From a virus: a stretch of DNA of 24,727 nucleotides. This document shows positions 1 through 5,846 of the stretch, piece after piece. The stretch is from positions 1 through 24,727 of IMG/VR virus record IMGVR_UViG_3300005513_000321. One strand, given 5' to 3'. Each line of letters starts with the position of its first letter. Within the stretch, counting starts at the first letter, position 1. Both the position numbers and the translations under genes were made by a program. Below the pieces are notes generated by a model that did not search any database, was not told where the DNA came from, and saw only the letters and a program-made list of their open reading frames with translations.

Positions 1-201
1 TTACTCTGCCTGTTGCCGCCGCGCCCGATAGCGGCCAACCATAGTAATCAGCGCCTGATAGATTAAACCAGCATAAAGACTTGTCAGAATCGCCAGGCCT
101 GGCTCTTTACCCTGCTGATGCCATGACATAAACCACATGAATACGCCCCACAGTACAGAGAACACCAGCCATCCGCGGACGAACTTCATAATGCCATTCA
201 T
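1..201 (-). CDS. small two-helix inner-membrane protein, host side
   Basis: Encodes 66 residues beginning MNGIMKFVRG. I do not recognise the family. Two hydrophobic stretches (about residues 7-24 and 34-53) are separated by a short polar loop, and the tail is basic (RYRARRQQ), which suggests a two-pass inner-membrane protein with a cytoplasmic C-terminus. The ATG at 201 was chosen because AGAGGAGT lies four bases upstream; the reading frame stays open to 255 but that start has no ribosome binding site. The stop codon is the first three bases of the window, so the gene is complete. It lies on the chromosomal side of the attachment site and has no visible link to the phage. Confidence 0.7.
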   Translation of the reverse strand: MNGIMKFVRGWLVFSVLWGVFMWFMSWHQQGKEPGLAILTSLYAGLIYQALITMVGRYRARRQQAE

Positions 202-394
202 AACGACTCCTCTTAAATAATGAACCACCTTAACCTGCTCCGGCCCAAAAAGCATCGCCCGTTTATTCGGGTTGAGAGACGTCTCATATAATCGTCACGA
301 ACTCTCTCTCTGGCTCGGACATGTTACCTCGTCCAGGTAATTTTACGGCGATTCTCTATACTCAACGTTCCGCTTACCTGATCAGGGAATTACG

Positions 395-589
395 ATGAAA
401 CGTATTGCTTACCTGTTATCGATGCTGGCTATACTTGCGACACTCACTGCCTGTGCACCACCACCGCCGGGCAGAGATGCACCACCGCCACCACCGCCAG
501 GCAAAGAGGCCCCACCACCCCCTCCGGGCGGGCAGCAGCCGGTTGGCGCACCAGGCGGTGTTGGCCCGGCAGGACAACCGCAGGGATAG
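395..589 (+). CDS. small proline-rich lipoprotein
   Basis: Encodes 64 residues. It has a short basic N-terminus (MKR), a hydrophobic core and the lipobox L-T-A-C with Cys20, so it should be processed by signal peptidase II and anchored in an outer or inner membrane. The mature part is almost entirely low-complexity proline, with three runs of four to six prolines separated by charged GRDA/GKEA spacers, ending in a Gly/Pro/Gln tail. No enzyme fold is possible; a periplasmic or cell-wall spacer role is an inference. AGGGA lies upstream of the ATG. TATACT at 357-362 could be its -10 box but has no good -35. It is one of only two genes in the window on the + strand. Confidence 0.75.
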   Translation: MKRIAYLLSMLAILATLTACAPPPPGRDAPPPPPPGKEAPPPPPGGQQPVGAPGGVGPAGQPQG

Positions 590-597
590 TCTGTTTC

Positions 598-622
598 AGC
601 CAGTCTGCGTTGCAGGCTGGCT
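598..622. terminator. hairpin between convergent genes (weak terminator candidate)
   Basis: AGCCAG at 598-603 pairs with CTGGCT at 617-622, with a 13-base loop, exactly where the + strand lipoprotein and the minus-strand regulator converge. There is no T-run on either side, so an intrinsic terminator is only a possibility. It overlaps the last bases of the regulator gene. Confidence 0.3.
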
Positions 623-1466
623 AATGCCGAAAGGCGCAGCCGCAGGCTGACATTTCTCCTGGCGCAATTTTGCCAAAATGGGAGTGGCGCCGCGCTAATT
701 GCCCCTGCACTTGACTGCTGACTGCGTGTTGCCCCAACCAGCGATCTAACGCGTTGCCCATAATTTGCCTGATATCAGGTGACCAGCTGGTAAGATGCCA
801 GGTAGAGCTTCGGGCTTCCTCACTGTCTCCAAATCCCGCCACCGCAATGTGGGCACCCTGACCAAAATCGCGGATTGCCTGTATGGCACCAAAGGCCATC
901 AGATCGCTTTCACAGAAGAGTGCCTGAATACGATCGGCGGCACGGGTCTTTTTCAAATAATCCATCATCGCCTGATACGCGCCGCCACGGTCATCTGCCT
1001 CTGAAGTCAGCACAGCATTCAGCACCCTGCCCGCCGCCTGTAGTGCCGTGCTATAGCCCTGCTTTTGCGCACTTTCAACAGGCTGGCTTTGCATAAAGCC
1101 AAACCGCTGATGCCCTTCCGCGAGCAGTAATTCCGATGTTACTTCCCCTGCCCGCCGCGCATCCGCTTGCAGTTCAGGCTCCGCGTCAATCTCAAGCACC
1201 GGCAAATTGCAGGTATCTGTAATGCGGTTGCCGGGTAGCAGTATCAACCCCCGCGTCGCAAGCGGTTTCGCCTGCCGGATGAGTGCTGTCAGAGCTTCTT
1301 CGCTATCGGCACTCAACAGCACGGTGATAGCACCGCGAACATTAAGTTGCCGCGTTACCTCGTCCAGCATTTTCTGTTGATACGGATTGAGCAACTGGCT
1401 GGCGACAATACCAATAACCGGCGGTAAAGCCGAAAGGGCTGAGTCATGTTTGAAAGGTCTGGTCAT
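621..1466 (-). CDS. LacI-family-type sugar-binding domain protein without HTH
   Basis: Encodes 281 residues. From about residue 14 (PPVIGIVASQLLNPYQQKM) to residue 265 it follows the periplasmic-binding-protein fold of LacI/GalR regulators: the VIGIVAS first strand, the LLAEGHQRFGFM strand-turn, the QALFCESDLMAFGAIQAI effector-pocket region and the VAGFGDSEEARSS hinge segment. LacI repressors normally carry a 50-60 residue helix-turn-helix and hinge ahead of this; here only about 13 residues precede it, and the open frame upstream encodes nothing HTH-like. It may be a ligand-binding protein that lost its DNA-binding domain, or a pseudogene of a regulator. The C-terminus has CGC but no other notable motif. 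It is chromosomal, about 300 bp from the attachment site. Confidence 0.75.
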   Translation of the reverse strand: MTRPFKHDSALSALPPVIGIVASQLLNPYQQKMLDEVTRQLNVRGAITVLLSADSEEALTALIRQAKPLATRGLILLPGNRITDTCNLPVLEIDAEPELQADARRAGEVTSELLLAEGHQRFGFMQSQPVESAQKQGYSTALQAAGRVLNAVLTSEADDRGGAYQAMMDYLKKTRAADRIQALFCESDLMAFGAIQAIRDFGQGAHIAVAGFGDSEEARSSTWHLTSWSPDIRQIMGNALDRWLGQHAVSSQVQGQLARRHSHFGKIAPGEMSACGCAFRH

Positions 1467-1467
1467 T

Positions 1468-1479
1468 GACGTTAACGTC
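1468..1479. promoter_or_regulatory. perfect 12-bp palindrome upstream of the regulator-like gene
   Basis: GACGTTAACGTC is a perfect 12-bp palindrome ending two bases before the ATG of the LacI-type gene. Its place over the presumed ribosome binding site suggests an operator or a remnant of one. LacI-family operators are palindromes of similar length, usually with a central CG rather than TA, so ownership is uncertain. Confidence 0.35.
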
Positions 1480-1700
1480 TCTGCAACGGCAAATAATACC
1501 CACCACTTTACGATAAACCAACCTGTTTCAACAGGTTATGAAATTCGACTCAGGCCGCAAAAATGAATGAAATCAGATGTAATCAGGTTTGAATTGGCAA
1601 AGCAGTGACACGGATAATGAACGGTTATTCAGCACTGAGACGTGATGCCAGTTGAAAAGCCTAAGGATGTGAGGTGCCAGCCATGCCAGATTCCGGGCAC
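1480..1700. other. gene-free chromosomal spacer
   Basis: About 220 bases between the regulator-like gene and the tRNA terminator. I see no convincing reading frame, no strong hairpin and no clear promoter. CCTGTTTCAACAGG near 1531 is a short imperfect inverted repeat. The base composition is like that of the host genes to the left. Confidence 0.4.
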
Positions 1701-1726
1701 AAAAAAACCGCCTCTAAGGGGCGGCT
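1701..1726 (-). terminator. intrinsic terminator of the tRNA-Leu transcript
   Basis: On the minus strand a GCCGCC...GGCGG-type stem (1708-1726) is followed by seven T residues (A-run at 1701-1707 on the + strand). It lies about 40 bases downstream of the CCA end of the tRNA-Leu fragment. That is the expected place for the original tRNA terminator, left on the chromosomal side when the prophage inserted. Confidence 0.8.
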
Positions 1727-1767
1727 TGACGACACTGCTTATCATTAATTTTATTGGTAAAGCGATA

Positions 1768-1824
1768 TGGTGCCCGGGGCGGGACTTGAACCCGCACAGC
1801 CTTACAGCCGAGGGATTTTAAATC
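1768..1824 (-). tRNA. 3' fragment of tRNA-Leu(UAA): prophage attachment site (attR/attL copy)
   Basis: Read on the minus strand, this segment begins GATTTAAAATCCCTCGG, the anticodon loop and 3' anticodon stem of tRNA-Leu with a UAA anticodon. It continues through the variable arm and the T-arm (GCGGGTTCAAGTCCCGC) to the acceptor strand and an encoded CCA. The 5' half is absent: the bases upstream (1825 onward) give no D-arm and no pairing 5' anticodon strand. Phages that integrate into tRNA genes leave such a displaced 3' end at the junction away from the integrase. The crossover core therefore starts at or inside the anticodon loop, the prophage occupies 1825 onward, and the functional tRNA and integrase should be at the right-hand end outside this window. 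Confidence 0.85.
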
Positions 1825-1946
1825 AGGCGCTTTTAGATATTAAATCAATACAATACCCTATCTTTTCATAATATAGCATCAAAATCAGCCCTAACTCATT
1901 CAATGACTTAGATGCAAACTTGAGGCCATATTATGAAGTTTTTTAC

Positions 1947-2270
1947 TTAAATTATTGGCCTGCAAGGCTCATAAACTGACACTATCTCAGCCGTCACCTT
2001 CCCCAGCACGATAATCCCATCCATGCCCTTTCCGTCGATTGTCTCGCCGTCCGAAGTGACAATCCCTGTACTGAATAATTTTCCTACCTGCGGGTAGTCG
2101 CCGAGTTGAAAAGCGACTGCTTCGCCATTTTTGGCGGTGAGAGTGCAGTCTACCAGCACAAATCCTTCCTGTGTTTCTAACAGTATCATATTGGCTGGGT
2201 GAGGCATCAGCATGCCGTTCAGGGTGAGTCTGGGCTCGATGTAGTCAATCGCCGGTGAAGGAAATCCCAT
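1947..2270 (-). CDS. UmuD'-like S24-family protein lacking the cleavage site and catalytic serine
   Basis: Encodes 107 residues beginning MGFPSPAIDYIEPRLTLNGM. E. coli UmuD cleaves itself between Cys24 and Gly25, and the resulting UmuD' starts GFPSPAADYVEQRI, so this protein starts exactly at the mature UmuD' N-terminus. The region that holds the nucleophile (GDSM, Ser60 in UmuD) and the following loop is missing: the chain passes from HPANMILLETQ directly to EGFVLVDCTLTAKNGEAV. A lysine in VGKLF may match the UmuD general-base lysine. It therefore looks like a permanently mature, non-proteolytic UmuD' relative, possibly able to dimerise with UmuD' or bind polymerase V or RecA. It starts one base after the TGA of the 79-aa gene upstream and shares its LexA-controlled promoter. 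A longer frame to 2339 overlaps that gene and is unlikely. Confidence 0.75.
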   Translation of the reverse strand: MGFPSPAIDYIEPRLTLNGMLMPHPANMILLETQEGFVLVDCTLTAKNGEAVAFQLGDYPQVGKLFSTGIVTSDGETIDGKGMDGIIVLGKVTAEIVSVYEPCRPII

Positions 2271-2271
2271 G

Positions 2272-2511
2272 TCAGATACCCCCGTTTGGATTGAACTGCT
2301 GGTAGGTCTTCGCTTCACCCTCATGCGTGGAAACGTCACGAAACGTGGTTGTATTCGTTTTTATCCACTGATTTGCCTCGCGCAGGCTGAAGTGCCAGTT
2401 AAGCCGTTCCAGTTCTTTGACGAATTCCTCGGTCGTGACAATTCGCCCGGCACCCGCCTTGGTCCTGATGGCACTTACAAACGCGTCTTTGATCTCGTAG
2501 TCTCTCGGCAT
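2272..2511 (-). CDS. 79-aa SOS-operon protein of unknown function
   Basis: Encodes 79 residues beginning MPRDYEIKDAFVSAIRTKAG. The ATG at 2511 is chosen for its strong AGAGGAGGA ribosome binding site; the frame stays open upstream to 2670, but that would run through the LexA box. The sequence is soluble, mixed charge, mostly helical in look, with a centre (NWHFSLREANQWIKTN) resembling a small winged-helix or DNA-binding unit; this is impression only. I recall similar short proteins next to UmuD-like genes at prophage ends but cannot name the family. It is the first gene of a two-gene operon; the next start lies one base after its stop. Expression should follow DNA damage. Confidence 0.7.
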   Translation of the reverse strand: MPRDYEIKDAFVSAIRTKAGAGRIVTTEEFVKELERLNWHFSLREANQWIKTNTTTFRDVSTHEGEAKTYQQFNPNGGI

Positions 2512-2532
2512 GATAAATCCTCCTCTGATTAG

Positions 2533-2552
2533 TACTGTATGGATAAACAGTA
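2533..2552 (-). promoter_or_regulatory. LexA (SOS) box
   Basis: TACTGTATGGATAAACAGTA fits the E. coli LexA consensus: CTGT, eight bases and ACAG, in a near-perfect palindrome with the flanking TA on both sides. It ends about 20 bases upstream of the ATG of the 79-aa gene on the minus strand. TTGATC at about 2570 (minus strand) may be the -35, placing LexA over the -10 region. The operon should be off until RecA activates LexA cleavage. Confidence 0.9.
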
Positions 2553-2705
2553 ATATCGTTCGGTATGATTGATCAAGCCGGACCAGTTCACATATTTGTA
2601 AAGGGTTTGAGAGGTAAGGATTTTTAATCGTGCGGGAGTGGCGGAGAGTAACTAATCTTAAATGACCCACCCCGTAGCCTGCTCAGAGAGGCACGGTCTA
2701 TATCT

Positions 2706-2726
2706 GCCCCGTCGCCGGGGCTTTTT
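2706..2726 (+). terminator. + strand intrinsic terminator
   Basis: GCCCCG-TCGC-CGGGGC followed by five T residues on the + strand. It touches the stop codon of the minus-strand tail fibre gene. Its T-run serves only + strand transcription, so it either blocks + strand RNA from entering the tail fibre as antisense or ends a small RNA starting near the LexA box. On the minus strand the same stem has no T-run. Confidence 0.65.
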
Positions 2727-4017
2727 AAGCTTCTAAGCCGTCTATTGCTTTTAATCTTTCCTGAAGCTCGCCGATAGCGGTATCTCTCATATTTACTGCC
2801 GCCTCAAGTGATTCTATTTTTTCCATTAGAGCAAGGATTGCTTCATGATGGAGACCTGCTGCTACACCTGTCGTGTCAGGAGCCAACGTATCTTCGACTA
2901 CTGTGCCATCTTTTAAGGTAGTGTCTCCAAGGTTCATGACACTTTCAGGGAAAACCTGTTGAACCTGTTGAGCCAGAAAACCAATGCCGCTGGCCTTAAT
3001 GTCCTTTCTGATCCACGTATAACCACGGATTAGTTTCATTTTGTCCAGTGGATTCTGGATAATCTCTTTTTTGTCCTTAATCCTCTCATCAGATGCCGTT
3101 GTCCATCCCGATGGGGCGATACCGTACCCGGCGTTGTTCAGCCTGAAGTTAGTCGCAGTACCACCTATAAGAAGCGTAAAAAGGATATTCTCATCTACAC
3201 CACTGTTCAGGTAATACTGCATTGTTGCCGACCGGGCATTACCTGTTCCTATTTGAAGTGCAGAGCGGACAGCGCCGCCGTATATAAGACCGCCAGTAGC
3301 GCCAGCCACCCATGCATTAGCCATAACAGACCCAGCATATAGTGAAACCCATCCAGGATTATTGCTGGTTGATACAGCAGCGTCGGTCGAGCGAAAATCG
3401 ACGCGAGAATAAGCTTTTACCTTAAACTCACTAAACGTGTTACCTATGTTAAGAACACCATTGGTGTAGTCATAGCTAAGGAAACCTAATTGCTGAGAGG
3501 AGTTAGCAGGGTTTTCATAGCTAACAGAGCCGCCTTTCTTCAGCGCGATAGTACCTGAAATACCACTCAACGATGTTATGTCTGAGTTTTCTCCGCTCCC
3601 TGCTTTTTTGTTTAATGAGTTACTCAGCGTGCTCCATGCGGGGCCGGTGTACTGACTTCCATCAGGCAGGGTAACGGTTATATTGCCGCTCCCATAATAA
3701 ACCTGTTGCCAGTTAGCCTTGTCCAGATTAAGCCCGCGAATAGCTTTCGCAACATCGGCGGCCACCTGTGCAGTAATCCCGACAAGTGCCGCATTTGGGA
3801 CTACAGTCCATGCCACAATAGATGCGTTAGGTCCGTTGTACGCAGTAATGAGAGTAACGCCTGTTGCTGAGTTGACCGACTGCATGCCGAGCGTATAAGT
3901 AATGCCGCCAACAACCGCAACGATAAAATCGTTCGCTTTAAGCTCAGTTGTGAAGCTGGTCCCAGAGCCTGTCACAGCTGTTGAGTTATTGGTTAGTGCA
4001 ATAGTGCCTGCTGGCAT
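2725..4017 (-). CDS. tail fibre with S74 intramolecular chaperone domain
   Basis: Encodes 430 residues. The N-terminus (MPAGTIALTNNSTAVTGSGT) is of the kind found in enterobacterial phage side fibres. The middle is Gly/Ser/Asn-rich and beta-structured, typical of trimeric fibres. The last 122 residues are a peptidase S74 intramolecular chaperone: the SDERIK motif starts at Ser309, the conserved self-cleavage serine, followed by IRGYTWIRKD and a C-terminal helix (MEKIESLEAAVNMRDT) that forms the trimer coiled coil. The chaperone assists trimer folding and is then cut off. The fibre binds the host surface (polysaccharide or lipopolysaccharide), as seen for this class. GGAGAA lies upstream of the ATG. 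The gene is intact although the head genes are gone. Confidence 0.9.
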   Translation of the reverse strand: MPAGTIALTNNSTAVTGSGTSFTTELKANDFIVAVVGGITYTLGMQSVNSATGVTLITAYNGPNASIVAWTVVPNAALVGITAQVAADVAKAIRGLNLDKANWQQVYYGSGNITVTLPDGSQYTGPAWSTLSNSLNKKAGSGENSDITSLSGISGTIALKKGGSVSYENPANSSQQLGFLSYDYTNGVLNIGNTFSEFKVKAYSRVDFRSTDAAVSTSNNPGWVSLYAGSVMANAWVAGATGGLIYGGAVRSALQIGTGNARSATMQYYLNSGVDENILFTLLIGGTATNFRLNNAGYGIAPSGWTTASDERIKDKKEIIQNPLDKMKLIRGYTWIRKDIKASGIGFLAQQVQQVFPESVMNLGDTTLKDGTVVEDTLAPDTTGVAAGLHHEAILALMEKIESLEAAVNMRDTAIGELQERLKAIDGLEA

Positions 4018-4033
4018 GGCTTTCTCCGGGCAA

Positions 4034-4066
4034 TAAAAAACCCGGCGCGGTGGCCGGGTTTTTATT
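4034..4066. terminator. bidirectional intrinsic terminator
   Basis: A-run, then CCCGGC-GCGGTG-GCCGGG and a T-run on the + strand, symmetric enough to work on both strands. It lies between the first small lipoprotein gene and the tail fibre gene, so minus-strand transcription of the lipoprotein should end here unless antiterminated. Confidence 0.85.
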
Positions 4067-4072
4067 TTGAAT

Positions 4073-4417
4073 TTACAAGCAGCGCTTTATGGCTGCTGTT
4101 CTCTTTTTTATTCCCCGCCATGGGTCAAGTGATCCTCGTAGCGAGTAATAGTTAACTACAGTTTTACCATTTTCCTCAAAGGAGTCTGCGTTGTCTGCCA
4201 CACTCAATACGCTGAAATATTTACCTGTTTTTTGCTGATTTACAGGATACCCTAGTGGGTGTTGTTGCCACTCAGCGAGGATGCACTCCTGAACATTCTG
4301 GGCTGGCTTAGGGGTATAGAAAGTTTCAAGCGGCTTATAATCATTCCTATAAGTGTATGAGTTCACACACCCGGTTAGCATAATCGCAGCCAACGCCCCT
4401 AAAATTATGTTCCTCAT
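4073..4417 (-). CDS. small phage-encoded lipoprotein (114 aa)
   Basis: Encodes 114 residues. Signal peptide MRNIILGALAAIMLTGC ends in the lipobox L-T-G-C (Cys17). The residue after the cysteine is V, not D, so export to the outer membrane is expected. The mature part is polar, has further cysteines near the end (ECILAEW, KRCL) that could form a disulfide, and contains GKTVVNYYSLRGS. I do not recognise the family. Lipoproteins inside phage late regions are often lysogenic conversion factors that alter the surface or block superinfection; this is inference. GGGGATAAGGATATAAGAG lies just upstream, giving a usable ribosome binding site, and a TAGGAT box stands 39 bases above the start. A terminator follows. 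Confidence 0.75.
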   Translation of the reverse strand: MRNIILGALAAIMLTGCVNSYTYRNDYKPLETFYTPKPAQNVQECILAEWQQHPLGYPVNQQKTGKYFSVLSVADNADSFEENGKTVVNYYSLRGSLDPWRGIKKRTAAIKRCL

Positions 4418-4550
4418 CTCTTATATCCTTATCCCCAAAGTAAAAGATGGGATAAATCCTAGCCAAGATGTGTTGCAATAGGAAGCAAGAGCCTGCCGGA
4501 TTGCGCGAAACTCCGGCACGTTGGTTGAGTTCAATGATTTAAGTTATTTA

Positions 4551-4775
4551 CTATTTGTCGCAGGTGCTTTCGGTGAAGTTCGATTTCGATACCCACCGCC
4601 AACCGAATGGATTTCCAGCATAATACTTAGTCTGATTTGCCACTTTCTTGACGCCGTAAATTGGCACTGTCATGTCCTGGCCACCTATCCGCGCCGTTGC
4701 TGAACACTGTTGTGGTGGCAATGACTGGCATCCCGCAAGTGCGGAAAAAACTAAGCATAAGAGAATACTTTTCAT
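4551..4775 (-). CDS. small phage-encoded lipoprotein (74 aa)
   Basis: Encodes 74 residues from MKSILLCLVFSALAGC; Cys16 is the lipobox cysteine and Q follows it, so outer-membrane sorting is expected. The mature part has two more cysteines (QQC and the C-terminal TCDK) that could pair, and a GNPFGWRW aromatic patch. The start at 4775 is chosen over the open ATG at 4799 because AAGGAT precedes it, and because the upstream ATG would fall only a few bases from the -10 box of the gene's own promoter. Family unknown. It forms an AT-rich two-lipoprotein cargo unit with its downstream neighbour. Confidence 0.7.
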   Translation of the reverse strand: MKSILLCLVFSALAGCQSLPPQQCSATARIGGQDMTVPIYGVKKVANQTKYYAGNPFGWRWVSKSNFTESTCDK

Positions 4776-4801
4776 TTCATCATCCTTGTAAAATTTCATC
4801 T

Positions 4802-4830
4802 CTTATACCTACAACGCAAATATTCATCAA
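4802..4830 (-). promoter_or_regulatory. sigma-70 promoter of the lipoprotein gene
   Basis: On the minus strand TTGATG (4825-4830), a 17-base spacer and TATAAG (4802-4807), about 27 bases before the ATG at 4775. The match to consensus and the spacing are good, so the lipoprotein is likely expressed from the prophage independently of the late operon. Confidence 0.65.
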
Positions 4831-4861
4831 CATTATTTATCAATCATAATGATCGAATATT

Positions 4862-5542
4862 TCAATATCTCTGAACATTGACTGCTACAAGCCGGTTTCG
4901 GTAGTTGGTCAGAGTGCCTGTGCCCCCGCCTCCACTATTAAGGTTGCCTATATAGCCGCTGGTGATTTGAGTTGTGCTGCCGTTAAACCTTGCACTGCTT
5001 GCATACTGAGCCACTACTGGATAAACCTGCCCGCCTTGGCTTACTGTGCCTACATAGCTTCCAGTATAAGCTGGAGCAACTGCCCACTCGCCAGCCAATG
5101 TGAAGTTAGCGTTAAAGCCTGATCCCGAGTCAGATCCTTCATCCCCGAGTTTCTGCACATCTCGCAGTACCTTTGTCTCATTAGTTAAAATGCACCGGCC
5201 CTGAGAGTCATTAATTTGAATCCCCCATGCAGGAACTGGCTGAAATTGGTAACCAAAGATATAAACGTTGACCGTTCTTACCCCTCCAGCACAGCGTAAA
5301 CTCCAGATTCCTCCAGATAACTCCATCACTTCACAAGTGTTTTGGCGGTTGCCTTGGGTGCCATTGCTGTTAACAAAAACAAACCTGATGACTCCATCAT
5401 TGTTAAATAAATTTATAACGGCGCCACTCCCTGAAACTCCAGGCACACTAAGCACGCGCTTTTCAAGAAGTGTTAATGGCATTGTGTCGCCAATATAGAA
5501 TGGCACGTCTGCTGAGTCTGTCAGCATTGATCCATAGGACAT
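4862..5542 (-). CDS. J-linked virion protein of unknown function (226 aa)
   Basis: Encodes 226 residues beginning MSYGSMLTDSADVPFYIGDT. It has no signal peptide and no transmembrane helix. It is rich in V, G, N and aromatic residues in a pattern typical of beta-sandwich virion proteins, with a Gly/Ser hinge (GSDSGSGFNANF, near residue 140) separating two parts. GAGGTGAT precedes the ATG, which begins one base after the stop of the 100-aa gene, so the three genes J, 100-aa and 226-aa are translated as a block. In related phages the genes directly after J encode small tail-tip or fibre-associated proteins. That role is likely here, but no catalytic motif is visible. Confidence 0.7.
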   Translation of the reverse strand: MSYGSMLTDSADVPFYIGDTMPLTLLEKRVLSVPGVSGSGAVINLFNNDGVIRFVFVNSNGTQGNRQNTCEVMELSGGIWSLRCAGGVRTVNVYIFGYQFQPVPAWGIQINDSQGRCILTNETKVLRDVQKLGDEGSDSGSGFNANFTLAGEWAVAPAYTGSYVGTVSQGGQVYPVVAQYASSARFNGSTTQITSGYIGNLNSGGGGTGTLTNYRNRLVAVNVQRY

Positions 5543-5543
5543 A

Positions 5544-5846
5544 TCACCTCACGAACACCAATATATTCCCCGGAACATTGGGAAAGGTTCCAGCCGAATA
5601 ATCAGAGCTTGATACCTGGCCTACAATAATGTTTGAGCCGCTTACATATATCTTCTTTCTGCCATTACCATTCCTGTCACCACTCGCCTGAAAAAGATAA
5701 TCCAGTGAATAACCGGCAGGTAAAGAAAATGTCTGATTGTAATTACTAGTGGCGTCAATAGGCATAACGGCGAGCGCGTTTATCTTGACGAGCCCAGTAT
5801 TATTATCGACGCCGCTGGCATCCCACGTCCCAAAGCCAAACGCCAT
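5544..5846 (-). CDS. J-linked small tail protein (100 aa)
   Basis: Encodes 100 residues beginning MAFGFGTWDASGVDNNTGLV. Its start codon overlaps the stop of J by one base (TAATG), so it is translationally coupled to the tail-tip protein. The sequence is neutral, Gly/Asn/Ser-rich and apparently all-beta, without signal peptide, membrane helix or cysteine. A tail-tip accessory or fibre-attachment role follows from position only. The pairing with the 226-aa gene downstream suggests that the two act together. Confidence 0.7.
   Translation of the reverse strand: MAFGFGTWDASGVDNNTGLVKINALAVMPIDATSNYNQTFSLPAGYSLDYLFQASGDRNGNGRKKIYVSGSNIIVGQVSSSDYSAGTFPNVPGNILVFVR

Noticed and set aside
1768-1824. 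complete, functional tRNA-Leu
   Set aside because: The 5' half including acceptor, D-arm and 5' anticodon strand is absent; only the 3' fragment is present.
1825-1946. integrase gene or arm-type sites next to the tRNA fragment
   Set aside because: No recombinase frame exists here and no clear repeated arm sites; the AT-rich spacer could hold them, but I cannot show it.
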